64,000 bases of DNA, taken from JANNSX01 sp041397825 (GTDB lineage Bacteria; Pseudomonadota; Alphaproteobacteria; Rhizobiales; Hyphomicrobiaceae). Location of the stretch: NCBI GenBank assembly GCA_041397825.1, contig JAWKVX010000004.1:558001-622000 (forward strand), read 5' to 3'. Position 1 is the first letter of the stretch, and every line of letters starts with the position of its first letter. The notes under the pieces are model-generated. The model saw only the letters and a program-made list of their open reading frames with translations. It had not been told where the DNA came from and did not search any database. Shown here piece after piece: positions 1-8,345 of the stretch. The position numbers were made by a program, and so were the translations under genes.

Positions 1-807
1 GGGCTCTTCCTGGTCTTCCTGCTGATCCTGCCGCTGGCCGTCGTTCTCATCTACTCCTTCGGCGAGCGCGGGCCGGCCGGTGGCTACGCGCCGGCCTTCA
101 CCCTGGACAACTACCTGAACCTGCCAGCACGCGGCAAAGCCTTCCTCAACACGCTGACGCTGGCCCCGCTCGCGACGTTTCTGACCGCCGTCGTCGCCTA
201 TCCGATGGCCTATTTCCTCGCTGTGAGGGTCAGCTCCAAGTGGCGCGTGCTCATGCTCGTCCTGGTCATGGCGCCGTTCTGGACGAGCCAGCTGCTGCGC
301 TACTACGCTTGGATGATGATCCTGGGCTCCAAGGGTATCCCCTCCTGGCTCGCCTGGCTCGGTATTGATGACGTGCGCCTCATCAATACGCCGTTCGCCG
401 TCCTGCTGGGGGCCGTCTATGGCTTCCTGCCGCTGATGGTCCCGCCCATCTATGTCAGCCTCGAAAAACTCGACCGGCGCTTGCTGGAGGCCTCCTCCGA
501 CCTCGGCGCACCACCCTGGCGGACCTTCCTCCAGGTGACGCTGCCGCTGTCGCTACCCGGCGTCGCCACCGGCTCGATGCTCGTCTTCATCCTGTTGATG
601 GGCGACTACATCCTCCCGCAGTTCCTGGGTGGCGGGAAGGTCTTCTTTATCGGAAATGCGCTGGTGGATCTCTTCCTGCAGTCGCGCAACTGGCCCTATG
701 GCGCGGCGGTCTCGGTGGCTGTCGTCGCCATCATGTTTGTCACTATCGCCGTCTACATGCGCTTCGTCCTGGGCAAGAGCGGCCAGCAACGAACGGCATT
801 GGTGTGA
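1..807 (+). CDS. potB: PotB-family ABC transporter permease (5' end outside window)
   Basis: Inner-membrane permease of a spermidine/putrescine-type ABC importer. The reading frame is open from base 1, so the start lies upstream of the window; 268 residues are visible. Several hydrophobic segments surround the cytoplasmic EAA loop (LLEASSDLGAPPWRTF followed by LPLSLPG), which contacts the ATPase. The next permease starts 7 bases after the stop, so the two form the heteromeric channel of one operon, with the ATPase and binding protein presumably upstream. The family is clear; polyamine specificity is inferred from family and from the polyamine genes further along the window. Confidence 0.9.
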   Translation, partial: GLFLVFLLILPLAVVLIYSFGERGPAGGYAPAFTLDNYLNLPARGKAFLNTLTLAPLATFLTAVVAYPMAYFLAVRVSSKWRVLMLVLVMAPFWTSQLLRYYAWMMILGSKGIPSWLAWLGIDDVRLINTPFAVLLGAVYGFLPLMVPPIYVSLEKLDRRLLEASSDLGAPPWRTFLQVTLPLSLPGVATGSMLVFILLMGDYILPQFLGGGKVFFIGNALVDLFLQSRNWPYGAAVSVAVVAIMFVTIAVYMRFVLGKSGQQRTALV

Positions 808-814
808 GGCCAGC

Positions 815-1606
815 ATGAGGTTATACGCTGCCCTCATCTACCTGTTCCTGTATGGACCGGTCGGCCTGATCGTGGTCTTCTCCTTCAATTCCGGCCGCTA
901 CGCCATGGATTGGCAGGGTTTCTCGCTCGCGTGGTACCCGACGGCCTTCTCCAATCCGATCATCACCCGTGCGCTCATGACGAGCCTCGGCATCGCCCTC
1001 ACCAATGCGGTGCTGGCCTCGATCATCGGCACGCTGGCGGCGCTCGGCCTCGAGCGCATGCGGGGCTGGCTTCGCGCCGCCTTCGACGCGCTCGTCTACA
1101 TCGCCATCATGGTACCCGGAGTCGTCATCGGCATCTCGACCCTGATCGCCTTCGTCACGTTTTTCGACATCGTCAATCCGCTGTTGCTCGATATCGCCGG
1201 CTTGAAGGTCCAGATGGGCAGCTGGACGGTCGTTGCCGCCCACGTACTGTTCAACATCGCCGTCGTCATCCTGATCGTCCGCGCGCGGCTCGCCGGCATG
1301 GACCGGGCGCTCATAGAGGCCTCCGACGATCTCTACGCGACGCCCCTCGGAACATTCCGGCAGATCGTCCTGCCTTTGCTGATGCCTTCGATCCTCGCCG
1401 GCTTCCTGTTGGCTTTCACATTCTCGTTCGAGGACTTCATCATCGCCTTCTTCGTCGCCGGCCCGGACGTGACGCTACCGATTTACGTCTTCTCCTCGAT
1501 CCGCCGAGGCGTCACACCCGAGATCAACGCCGTCGGCAGCGTCGTGCTGCTGTCCTCGTTCCTGTTGCTGATCGTGGCTCAGCTTCTTCTCAGACCAAGG
1601 CGCTGA
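815..1606 (+). CDS. potC: PotC-family ABC transporter permease
   Basis: Second membrane subunit of the polyamine-type importer, 263 residues, with about six membrane segments and an EAA loop (LIEASDDLYATPLGTFRQ, then LPLLMP). The ATG at 815 (MRLYAALIYLFLYGPVG) is chosen because it lies just after the upstream stop and begins directly in the first membrane segment; a longer in-frame extension would run back inside the upstream permease. Last gene of the transporter operon; it converges on the vWA protein gene with only 5 bases between stop codons. Confidence 0.9.
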   Translation: MRLYAALIYLFLYGPVGLIVVFSFNSGRYAMDWQGFSLAWYPTAFSNPIITRALMTSLGIALTNAVLASIIGTLAALGLERMRGWLRAAFDALVYIAIMVPGVVIGISTLIAFVTFFDIVNPLLLDIAGLKVQMGSWTVVAAHVLFNIAVVILIVRARLAGMDRALIEASDDLYATPLGTFRQIVLPLLMPSILAGFLLAFTFSFEDFIIAFFVAGPDVTLPIYVFSSIRRGVTPEINAVGSVVLLSSFLLLIVAQLLLRPRR

Positions 1607-1620
1607 GCCGACTACTCAGC
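1602..1620. terminator. Short inverted repeat at convergent gene ends
   Basis: GCTGAG at 1602-1607 and CTCAGC at 1615-1620 form a perfect 6-bp stem with a 7-base loop, followed by TTT on the + strand. It contains the stop codons of both convergent genes (potC-like and vWA). It may act as a small bidirectional terminator; the stem is short, so this is tentative. Confidence 0.3.
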
Positions 1621-2427
1621 TTTGGCGAGCCGGCGGACTCCAGGCCTCTCCACCACCTTCTGCTCGATCTCGCGGATCAACTTGTCGCGGATGGCGGCGG
1701 CGAAGTCCTCGTAGGTTCTGGCGGAGACGACGAAGCTGCCGGGGCCATGCGCGACCTCTTTCCGGTAGTAGCCGGCCAGTCGCGGAAAATCGGTCTCGAT
1801 GGCCAGACCATTGACGACGATGTCCGTCGTCACGAGCAGCTCGCGGGCTTCCTTGAGGAGGATGGGCGGAGGCGGCCCTTCATGCGCCTCGATACCGTCG
1901 CCGGACACATCGATGACGCGCCGGGGCGCCGAGAGACCGGACGTCTCGATCAGACCGATGCCCTGAGCGATCGCCGCCCCGATCCCCGTGCCGCCCCCGA
2001 CGCGCTTGTCGAAGGTCTCGATCACCCGGGCAAAGCGCTCCGCATGTTCTGGACCGTCGATCACTGTCCAGCCGGTTGTGAAACGCTCGAACCGCGCATC
2101 GGCCCAGAGCAGCAGATTGACGGCGATGCGGCCATTGGGGCCGGCTGTGATGGCCGCTTGCACTTCCGGATCCCGGAAGGCCGCAGCGAGCCCGTCGAGT
2201 TGCAGTCGATACTCCGCGGGATCGACGCTGCCCGAGGAATCCACCGCTAACACCAGCAGCAGGTCTTGCGGGGGGTTGAGCGATTGCGCCTGCGAAACTG
2301 TCGGGGCCAGCAGCGCGCCCGACAACACGAGCGCCGCAGCAGCGCTGCGGCAGCGCTTCCGGTGGCTCCCCCGCCCGGCATGCCGTACTGGATTTGTTGG
2401 CCTCATCCCCTTATAAGATCGCCGCAT
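1612..2427 (-). CDS. Secreted DUF1194/von Willebrand factor A domain protein
   Basis: A 271-residue exported protein of the DUF1194 family. A basic N-terminus and hydrophobic stretch ending near TVSQA form a signal peptide. The body is a single vWA domain starting LLLVLAVDSSGSVD, which carries the DxSxS metal-ion-dependent adhesion site. A second conserved segment, VIDVSGDG, carries further MIDAS-type residues. Role unknown; vWA domains bind protein partners through a divalent metal. The start at 2427 has AGG five bases upstream; ATG 2406 is an alternative seven codons downstream. The frame stays open far upstream, but that would overlap yebC. Divergent from yebC with about 30 bases between starts. 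Confidence 0.8.
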   Translation of the reverse strand: MRRSYKGMRPTNPVRHAGRGSHRKRCRSAAAALVLSGALLAPTVSQAQSLNPPQDLLLVLAVDSSGSVDPAEYRLQLDGLAAAFRDPEVQAAITAGPNGRIAVNLLLWADARFERFTTGWTVIDGPEHAERFARVIETFDKRVGGGTGIGAAIAQGIGLIETSGLSAPRRVIDVSGDGIEAHEGPPPPILLKEARELLVTTDIVVNGLAIETDFPRLAGYYRKEVAHGPGSFVVSARTYEDFAAAIRDKLIREIEQKVVERPGVRRLAKAE

Positions 2428-2455
2428 TCCACCCTTCGCAAGACACGAGCGCGTC

Positions 2456-3205
2456 ATGGCCGGCCATTCACAATTCAAAAACATCATGCACAAGAAGGGA
2501 CGGGCTGACGCGGCCCGCTCCAAGCTCTTCTCGAAGCTCGCCCGCGAGATCACGGTTTCGGCCAAGATGGGCGCCCCAGACCCCGCCATGAACCCGCGAC
2601 TGCGCCTCGCTGTGCAGGCGGCGCGCGCCGAGAACATGCCGAAGGACAACATCGAGCGGGCGATCAAGAAAGCGATGGGTGGCGATGCCGACAATTACGA
2701 GGAGATCCGCTACGAGGGCTATGGTCCGGGCGGCATTGCCGTCATCGTCGAGGCCCTGACGGACAACCGCAACCGGACCGGCGCGGCCGTCCGCGCCGTC
2801 TTCGCCAAACATGGCGGCAATCTGGGCGCGACAGGCTCCGTCGGCCATATGTTCAACCGTGTCGGCGAGATTGCCTATCCTGCGGTCAAGGCCTCCGCCG
2901 ACGAGATGCTGGAGGCCGCCATCGAGGCCGGCGCCGACGACGTGGTGAGCGATGCCTCGGGCCATGTCATCACCTCGGCCTTCGACAGCCTGGGCTCGGT
3001 CGCGCAGGCGCTCGAGGCCCGCTTCGGCGAGGCGGAGAGCGTCAAGGGAGCCTGGAAACCGACGCTCACAACCCCCGTCGACGAGGAGAACGCCCAGTCG
3101 ATCATGAAACTCATCGCCGCCCTCGACGAGGACGACGACGTACAGAACGTCACCGCCAATTTCGAGGTGTCGGAAGCCGTCATGGCCAAGCTGACGGCGG
3201 CCTAG
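2456..3205 (+). CDS. yebC: YebC/PmpR/TACO1 family protein
   Basis: A 249-residue cytoplasmic protein of the YebC/TACO1 family, recognised by the N-terminal signature MAGHSQFKNIMHKKGRADA and the internal segment IRYEGYGPGGIAVIVEALTDN. Length matches the family (about 245-250). Members have been described as DNA-binding regulators and, more recently, as ribosome-associated factors helping translation of difficult (proline-rich) stretches. In many bacteria yebC lies beside ruvC-ruvA-ruvB; here it does not, being followed by a TauD-type dioxygenase. Confidence 0.95.
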   Translation: MAGHSQFKNIMHKKGRADAARSKLFSKLAREITVSAKMGAPDPAMNPRLRLAVQAARAENMPKDNIERAIKKAMGGDADNYEEIRYEGYGPGGIAVIVEALTDNRNRTGAAVRAVFAKHGGNLGATGSVGHMFNRVGEIAYPAVKASADEMLEAAIEAGADDVVSDASGHVITSAFDSLGSVAQALEARFGEAESVKGAWKPTLTTPVDEENAQSIMKLIAALDEDDDVQNVTANFEVSEAVMAKLTAA

Positions 3206-3283
3206 AACCCCCTGGCATCGTACCGACCCCTGGTAGGCCGTCCTGTGTCGCGCTAGCCTCGGCCGGCAACCCGGAGGTCCTTC

Positions 3284-4132
3284 ATGCGCTTCGAGCCGCT
3301 GACACCCCATATCGGCGCCGACGTCCTCGGTCTCGATCTGAAGAAGCCCCTGAGCCAAGCCGAGGCCGACCAGCTCTATGGCGGTCTCATCAAGCATCTC
3401 GTGCTGTTCATTCCCGACCAGGAACTCGCGCCCCGAGCGCACGAGGCGCTGGCGGCGAGCTTCGGCCCCCTCGAGCCGCCGCATCCTCTCTATCCGCACC
3501 TGCCCGGTCACGAGCCGATCATGCTGCTCGAGTACGGGCCTGACCGGCGGCCGGACAACGATGTCTGGCATAGCGACGTCACCTTCAAACAGGAGCCGCC
3601 CTTCGCCTCGGTCCTGCTCTCCAAGATTATCCCGCCGACCGGAGGAGACACGCTTTGGGCCAGCATGTATGCGGCCTATGAGGCGCTCTCCTCGCCGCTC
3701 CAGAAACTGCTCGACGGCCTCGAGGCCTCGCACGACATCTTCACCGGCTTCGGCATGCTGGAACCCGGCGACGATCGCTACGAGCGGCTCCAGAAGCTCG
3801 ACAGGAAGGCTCATACCGTACGCCATCCGGTCGTCCTGACCCACCCCATCTCAGGTCGGAAGGCCCTCTACGTCAATTCGTCCTTCACCTCCCACATCAT
3901 CGGCCTCAGGCCGGCGGAGAGCCGAGCCCTCCTCGATCTGCTGTTCGAACATGTGAAGTCCCCCGAGTTCCAGGTGCGGCTGCGTTGGCGGCCCAACATG
4001 ATCGCGATCTGGGACAATCGCTCGACCCAGCATTTCGCGGTGAGCGACTACTACCCGGCGCGCCGCCTCATGCATCGCATCACCGTCACACGCGACAGCC
4101 GGGTCGGCACCACCCGTGCCGCCGCCGAATAG
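3284..4132 (+). CDS. TauD/TfdA-family Fe(II)/2-oxoglutarate dioxygenase
   Basis: A 282-residue non-haem iron dioxygenase of the TauD family. The HxD half of the facial triad is His96 and Asp98 in VWHSDVTF. The distal His is His250 in WDNRSTQHFAV, and an Arg near 261-265 would bind 2-oxoglutarate. Such enzymes hydroxylate sulfonates (taurine), aryloxyacids or other small acids, often releasing sulfite or an alcohol. The substrate cannot be told from sequence, and no sulfonate transporter lies alongside. ATG 3284 follows GGAGG at a good distance (cccggaggtccttcATG). Stands alone between yebC and the convergent dinB. Confidence 0.85.
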   Translation: MRFEPLTPHIGADVLGLDLKKPLSQAEADQLYGGLIKHLVLFIPDQELAPRAHEALAASFGPLEPPHPLYPHLPGHEPIMLLEYGPDRRPDNDVWHSDVTFKQEPPFASVLLSKIIPPTGGDTLWASMYAAYEALSSPLQKLLDGLEASHDIFTGFGMLEPGDDRYERLQKLDRKAHTVRHPVVLTHPISGRKALYVNSSFTSHIIGLRPAESRALLDLLFEHVKSPEFQVRLRWRPNMIAIWDNRSTQHFAVSDYYPARRLMHRITVTRDSRVGTTRAAAE

Positions 4133-4147
4133 CTTCCGTGCGCGCTA

Positions 4148-5353
4148 TCAGGTGCGGTGACCCTGCTCCCCCAATCCGTCGAAAAGATCCGGCGGATCGG
4201 CCTCTGTCGCGGGCGTCAGCACATCAACGCCGATGCCGAGCAGACGAAAGGCCCGACCATCGGCCTCGCGGGCAATGAGCGCCGCTGCCGCTTCCATCAA
4301 GACCGGCTCGCGCTGGGTTGGATGCGGCAGGCGCCGCGAGCGGGAGATGAGCTTGAAGTCCGCCGTTTTCAGCTTGACGACCACCACCAGGCCGGCGAGT
4401 CGCTGGCGGACAAGGGATGCGGCCACATCGGAAGACAGCTCGCGCGCCGTCTCGAGGAGCGGCGCCAAGGCGCGGAGGTCTCGGCCGAACGTCGTCTCGG
4501 AGGAGATGCTCTTGGTCGGTCGGTCCGGCGTGACACGGCGATCGTCCTCACCACGCGCGTAGTGCCAAAGCTGGCGGCCGAAGCGGCCGAAGCGCGTGAC
4601 CATCTCCATCTCGCCGCGCGCCTGTAGATCGCCGATGGTCGGAAAGCCCGCGGCGGCGAGCTTGCCTGCCATCACCGCGCCGACGCCATGGATCTTGCCG
4701 ACCGGCATCGGCGCCAGCACGTCCTCGGCCTCCCTGCGCCCGATGACGGAGAACCCTCTTGGCTTGTCGAGGTCGGAGGCGAGTTTGGCCAGGAACTTGT
4801 TCGGCGCCAGCCCGACCGAGACCGTGATCGACACCTCCTGCTCGACCCGCCGGGCGATCCGGGCCAGCGCCACGGCCGGCGGTCCGGTCCGCGCGGCCGA
4901 CAGATCGAGGTAAGCCTCGTCGAGCGAGAGCGGTTCGACGATCTGGGTCGCCTCGCGGAAGATGGCCCGGATCTCACGAGAAACCGACTTGTATTTCGCC
5001 ATGTCGGGCGGCAGCACGACGGCTTTCGGGCAAAGCTCCATGGCGCGGAACATCGGCATGGCCGAGCGGATGCCGAAGGTCCGGGCGATGTAGCAGGCCG
5101 TCGTCACCACGCCACGGCCGCCGGCATGTCCGACGATGAGCGGCTGTTCCCGGATCTCCGGGCGGTCGCGCTTCTCGACCGAGGCATAGAAGGCGTCGCA
5201 GTCGACATGGCCGACGGACAGCTCGAAGAGTTCGGCATGGTGAACGAGGCGCGACCCGCCGCAGTCGGGGCAGCGCTCCCGCTCCCCCGGCACCAGCTTG
5301 GCGCAATCCCGGCACAGCGCCTCGATCATTGCTCCCTCGAGGTGCGCCGGCAC
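4148..5353 (-). CDS. dinB: DNA polymerase IV (Y-family) with N-terminal zinc ribbon
   Basis: A 401-residue translesion polymerase. Catalytic acidic residues are Asp51 and Asp53 (HVDCDAFYASVEK) and Asp145-Glu146 (SLDEAYLD). The palm, fingers, thumb and little-finger order is normal. Before the palm there is a ribbon of about 45 residues with Cys14-x2-Cys17 and Cys28-x2-Cys31, likely binding zinc, an extension seen in alphaproteobacterial DinB proteins. The start at 5353 is 8 bases from the terC stop, so the two are probably co-transcribed; ATG 5329 (MIEALCRDC) is an alternative that keeps the ribbon. No alphaproteobacterial LexA box (GTTC-N7-GTTC) was seen upstream. Confidence 0.93.
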   Translation of the reverse strand: MPAHLEGAMIEALCRDCAKLVPGERERCPDCGGSRLVHHAELFELSVGHVDCDAFYASVEKRDRPEIREQPLIVGHAGGRGVVTTACYIARTFGIRSAMPMFRAMELCPKAVVLPPDMAKYKSVSREIRAIFREATQIVEPLSLDEAYLDLSAARTGPPAVALARIARRVEQEVSITVSVGLAPNKFLAKLASDLDKPRGFSVIGRREAEDVLAPMPVGKIHGVGAVMAGKLAAAGFPTIGDLQARGEMEMVTRFGRFGRQLWHYARGEDDRRVTPDRPTKSISSETTFGRDLRALAPLLETARELSSDVAASLVRQRLAGLVVVVKLKTADFKLISRSRRLPHPTQREPVLMEAAAALIAREADGRAFRLLGIGVDVLTPATEADPPDLFDGLGEQGHRT

Positions 5354-5361
5354 CTCGCCCT

Positions 5362-6099
5362 TCAGTGCTTGGCCTGCGCTGCCTTCCGCCGCCGGCGCTG
5401 CGAAGCGACATTGAAGATCTCGACGAAGGCCGAGAAGGCCATGGCGAAGTAGATGTAGCCACGCGGAATATGAAAATGCAGGCCGTCGGCCACCAATGCG
5501 ACACCGATGAGCAACAGGAAGCTCAACGCCAGCATCTTCGTGGTCGGATGCGCCTCGATAAAGCGGCTGACGGCCTCGGAGGCGAAGTACATTACGGCGA
5601 TCGCCACCATCACGGCCGCGATCATGACCGCTACGACGTCGGTCATGCCGATGGCGGTGATGATCGAATCGATCGAGAAAACGAGGTCGATCATAACGAT
5701 CTGCAGGATGATCGCGGTGAAGCTCGCGCTCGCCGCCGAGGATACGCCCGGCTCCTCGTGACCGCCTTCGATTCCGCGGTGGATCTCATGAGTTCCTTTG
5801 GCGAGCAGGAACAGGCCACCCGCCATAAGGATGATGTCGCGCCAGGACAGATCATAGCCTGCAATCGAGAGGATCGGCGTCGTCAGCTGGACGATCCAAG
5901 CGATGCCGAACAGCATGATGATCCGCATACCCAGCGCCAGACCAAGTCCGATCTGGCGCGCGCGCTTTCTCTGCTCGGCCGGGAGCCGCGAGACGACGAG
6001 CGACAGGAACACCACGTTGTCGATCCCGAGCACGATCTCGAGGGCGGCGAGCGACAGGAAGCTGGCGATGATGGCGGGATCGAGCAGCGTCGAGAACAT
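5362..6099 (-). CDS. terC: TerC-family integral membrane protein
   Basis: A 245-residue membrane protein of the TerC/Alx family, with about seven hydrophobic segments. Two conserved acidic motifs lie within the membrane, LGIDNVVFLSLV near the N-terminus and VFSIDSIITAIGM in the second half. Family members export manganese or protect metallated exoproteins; the tellurium name is historical. The C-terminus is basic (RRRRKAAQAKH). The downstream dinB starts 8 bases after the stop. Some terC genes are controlled by a yybP-ykoY manganese riboswitch; I could not recognise one in the 110-base leader. Confidence 0.88.
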   Translation of the reverse strand: MFSTLLDPAIIASFLSLAALEIVLGIDNVVFLSLVVSRLPAEQRKRARQIGLGLALGMRIIMLFGIAWIVQLTTPILSIAGYDLSWRDIILMAGGLFLLAKGTHEIHRGIEGGHEEPGVSSAASASFTAIILQIVMIDLVFSIDSIITAIGMTDVVAVMIAAVMVAIAVMYFASEAVSRFIEAHPTTKMLALSFLLLIGVALVADGLHFHIPRGYIYFAMAFSAFVEIFNVASQRRRRKAAQAKH

Positions 6100-6133
6100 G
6101 CGTCATGGCCCCCGTATGGTCTAGCGGTCGATG

Positions 6134-6147
6134 CCGGAACCTTCCGG
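6134..6147. promoter_or_regulatory. Perfect 14-bp palindrome upstream of terC
   Basis: CCGGAA at 6134-6139 and TTCCGG at 6142-6147 are perfect inverted repeats around a CC centre, 35 bases upstream of the terC ATG. The two-base centre favours a dimeric protein-binding site over an RNA hairpin. It lies in the only gap between the dehydratase small subunit gene and terC-dinB, so it could be an operator for terC. No binding protein can be named. Confidence 0.3.
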
Positions 6148-6212
6148 ACCGCCGCGCGAGGGACTTTTGGCCATTGCCGGGATCTTCGCAAGAGGGGATG
6201 AAGGAGAGGCCG

Positions 6213-6641
6213 TCAGAAGCGGCGCACGAACAGACCGCGCCGTTCGTAGACCTCGGCTGCCTCCTCGACGAAGGCGGCCATCCGACGTGCGCCATAGACC
6301 TCGCTCAGCTCCCGCGCGGCCTCGATCAGCTGATCCTTCGAGCTGGCCCGGCCGGGCCGCAGCAGCTCGTAGATGCGCATGATGACATCCTGCGGCACGT
6401 CGGCGAGCTCGGCGGCGCGCTCGAAATTCTGCGCGAGCGTCGGCCGGCCGGCGGCGTCGGCAACCGCCGCCTGGAGCCGCAGGGCTTCGGGCGTGATTCG
6501 CAGGTCCTCGAGCGTCACCTCGCCGGCCATCAGCCGCTCGAGGGTCAGCTGCTCCAGCCCCTGGCCGCGCCGGCCCTTGATCAGCTCCGGGCGCTGCTCC
6601 GAGATCGGATAGTCGGCGGTGGTGAGCTTGGACTTGGTCAT
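6213..6641 (-). CDS. pduE: Diol/glycerol dehydratase small (gamma) subunit, stand-alone
   Basis: A 142-residue protein matching the small subunit of coenzyme-B12-dependent diol/glycerol dehydratase. It begins near the family motif DYPISEQRPELIKG, then has LTLERLMAGEVTLEDLRIT, TPEALRLQAAVADAAGR, QNFERAAELADVPQDVI and IYELLRPGRAS in family order. In known enzymes this subunit completes an (alpha-beta-gamma)2 complex that dehydrates 1,2-propanediol or glycerol. Here it sits alone between terC and an ars operon. The only partner in the window is the fused large-medium subunit at 40972-43266, on the same strand but 34 kb away. No reactivase is nearby. The Shine-Dalgarno sequence is poor. Confidence 0.88.
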   Translation of the reverse strand: MTKSKLTTADYPISEQRPELIKGRRGQGLEQLTLERLMAGEVTLEDLRITPEALRLQAAVADAAGRPTLAQNFERAAELADVPQDVIMRIYELLRPGRASSKDQLIEAARELSEVYGARRMAAFVEEAAEVYERRGLFVRRF

Positions 6642-6881
6642 GAGGGGAGCCTACACGGGTTGGCGGCGGTTGGGCAGAGGGGGGATGGGCCGGGATGTCG
6701 ACGGAGACCGCAGCCTCTTGCCGAGTTGCCAATTTCCCCGATCCTCAATCCTCCCTCTCCCTCGAGACAGCGACCAGGCCACGCGGCGGACCAATCCGAA
6801 GGGCCGCCGGACCGGAAATCGGGATTAGGCCTCTCCGGTCCGTCAACACGGTCCCCTTGCCGCGGAGGGTTCGGCTTGTTA

Positions 6882-6897
6882 TTCGTCATTCGACGAA
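6882..6897. promoter_or_regulatory. Inverted repeat upstream of arsR, candidate ArsR operator
   Basis: TTCGTC-ATTC-GACGAA is a perfect 6-bp inverted repeat with a 4-base centre, 26 bases upstream of the arsR start. Position and symmetry fit an autoregulatory ArsR/SmtB operator overlapping the ars promoter. Its release by arsenite or antimonite would induce arsR-acr3-arsC. The match to a known ArsR consensus is not exact, so the assignment rests on position. Confidence 0.45.
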
Positions 6898-6922
6898 CTC
6901 CGAAATACTCTCTCCGGTCGCC

Positions 6923-7258
6923 ATGGCTCTCTCAACCAACGTTCGAAGGACCCAGACCAAGCAAGCCGTTGCCGCGGTGGACCTCGCGACATTGGCGAAA
7001 GCACTGGCCCATCCGGCACGCATCCAGATCGTGGCGGCGCTGCTCAGGCGGAGTACCTGCATCGGCTGCGACCTCGTCGACGAGACCGGGCTCGCTGCAT
7101 CGACGACCTCCGAGCACCTGCGGATCCTGAAGACCGCCGGCATCATCACCGGAGAGATCGAGCGTCCCCGAGTCTGCTATTCGCTCACTCCAGAGGCCCT
7201 GATGCCGCTCAAGATCTTTCTCGATCAGATTGCTTCCCGCATGAAGAAACCCTCGTAA
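6923..7258 (+). CDS. arsR: ArsR/SmtB-family arsenic-responsive repressor
   Basis: A 111-residue winged-helix repressor. The recognition helix region is ASTTSEHLRILKTAGII. Candidate arsenite ligands are Cys46 and Cys49 (TCIGCDLV) with Cys85 (RVCYSL). This is a CxxC arrangement rather than the ELCVCDL site of E. coli ArsR. The ATG at 6923 (MALSTNVRR) is chosen because it gives the normal family length; the frame is open upstream to 6695, but that would place the operator inside the gene. acr3 starts 19 bases downstream, so it heads the ars operon. Confidence 0.88.
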   Translation: MALSTNVRRTQTKQAVAAVDLATLAKALAHPARIQIVAALLRRSTCIGCDLVDETGLAASTTSEHLRILKTAGIITGEIERPRVCYSLTPEALMPLKIFLDQIASRMKKPS

Positions 7259-7277
7259 CGCGATCGGTGGCACACCA

Positions 7278-8345
7278 ATGTCGACATTCGAGCGCTATCT
7301 GACGGCCTGGGTCGGCCTATGCATCCTGTTGGGCATCGGCCTGGGGCATCTGTTTCCAGCGTTGTTCGAGGCAATCGCTGCGGCAGAGCTGGCCAGAGTG
7401 AACTTGCCTGTCGCGATCCTCATCTGGCTCATGATCGTGCCTATGCTCGTCAAGGTTGACCCCGAGGCTCTGAAGCACATCGGCAACCACTGGCGTGGCA
7501 TCAGTTCGACGCTCGTCGCCAACTGGCTGGTGAAGCCGTTCTCAATGGCGCTACTCGGCTGGATCTTCCTTGGCTGGCTCTTTCGTCCCTGGCTACCCGA
7601 GACGCAAATCGACAGCTACATTGCCGGCCTGGTGCTGCTCGGCGCGGCGCCCTGCACCGCCATGGTCTTCGTCTGGAGCAATCTCTCGAAAGGCGATCCG
7701 AATTTCACGTTGAGCCAGGTGGCTCTCAATGACCTCATCATGGTCTTCGTGTTCGCGCCGATCGTCGCCTTTCTGCTCGGTATCTCCGCCATCGTCGTGC
7801 CATGGGACACGCTCGTCCTTTCCGTGGCGCTCTACATCGTCGTCCCCGTCATCGCCGCCCAGCTGCTGAGGCGGCACATGCTCAAGTGGGGCGGAAAGGC
7901 AAGGCTGGACGGATTGCTGAAGCGGTTGCAGCCGGTCTCCATCCTGGCCCTGCTGTCGACGCTGATTCTCCTCTTCGCGTTCCAGGGCACGCAGGTTCTC
8001 AACCAGCCGGTCGTCATTCTTCTCTTGGCCGTGCCGATCCTCTTGCAGGCCTATCTCATCTTCGGTTTCGGCTATCTCCTCAATCGCCTGCTGGGCGAGC
8101 AGCACTGCATTGCCTCGCCCTCGGCGTTGATCGGGGCCAGCAACTTTTTCGAACTTGCGGTGGCGACGGCGATCAGCCTGTTCGGACTTTCCTCCGGCGC
8201 GGCACTCGCCACCGTGGTCGGCGTGTTGATCGAGGTGCCAGTGATGCTGTCTCTCGTCGCGATCGTGAACCGAAGCCGCGACTGGTACAATTCTGGAGCT
8301 GCCGTCACCCGCGCCCGGCTCAGCCAGGAGGCTCAGCGCTCATGA
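7278..8345 (+). CDS. acr3: ACR3-family arsenite efflux permease
   Basis: A 355-residue inner-membrane transporter with about ten hydrophobic segments. Hallmarks of ACR3 (bile acid/arsenite fold) are visible, including ILIWLMIVPMLVKVD in an early helix. The conserved cysteine essential for arsenite efflux is Cys126 in LGAAPCTAMVFVWSNL. Later segments QVALNDLIMVFVFAP and SALIGASNFFELAVA also match the family. It exports As(III) using the proton motive force. It lies between arsR and arsC and overlaps arsC by 4 bases (ATGA), indicating translational coupling. Confidence 0.95.
   Translation: MSTFERYLTAWVGLCILLGIGLGHLFPALFEAIAAAELARVNLPVAILIWLMIVPMLVKVDPEALKHIGNHWRGISSTLVANWLVKPFSMALLGWIFLGWLFRPWLPETQIDSYIAGLVLLGAAPCTAMVFVWSNLSKGDPNFTLSQVALNDLIMVFVFAPIVAFLLGISAIVVPWDTLVLSVALYIVVPVIAAQLLRRHMLKWGGKARLDGLLKRLQPVSILALLSTLILLFAFQGTQVLNQPVVILLLAVPILLQAYLIFGFGYLLNRLLGEQHCIASPSALIGASNFFELAVATAISLFGLSSGAALATVVGVLIEVPVMLSLVAIVNRSRDWYNSGAAVTRARLSQEAQRS

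Noticed and set aside
910..2250. Long + strand frame of 446 codons across the permease and vWA genes
   Set aside because: Composition is His/Arg/Asp-rich shadow coding typical of GC-rich DNA; the permease and vWA frames carry clear domains.
2468..3844. 458-codon minus-strand frame opposite yebC and the TauD-type gene
   Set aside because: Antisense shadow; both opposing + strand genes have full family motifs.
5362..6099. Tellurite resistance operon
   Set aside because: TerC family membership alone does not imply tellurium resistance; no terB, terD or terZ genes are present.
6100..6212. yybP-ykoY manganese riboswitch before terC
   Set aside because: The expected conserved loops could not be traced in the 110-base leader; only a 14-bp palindrome is evident.
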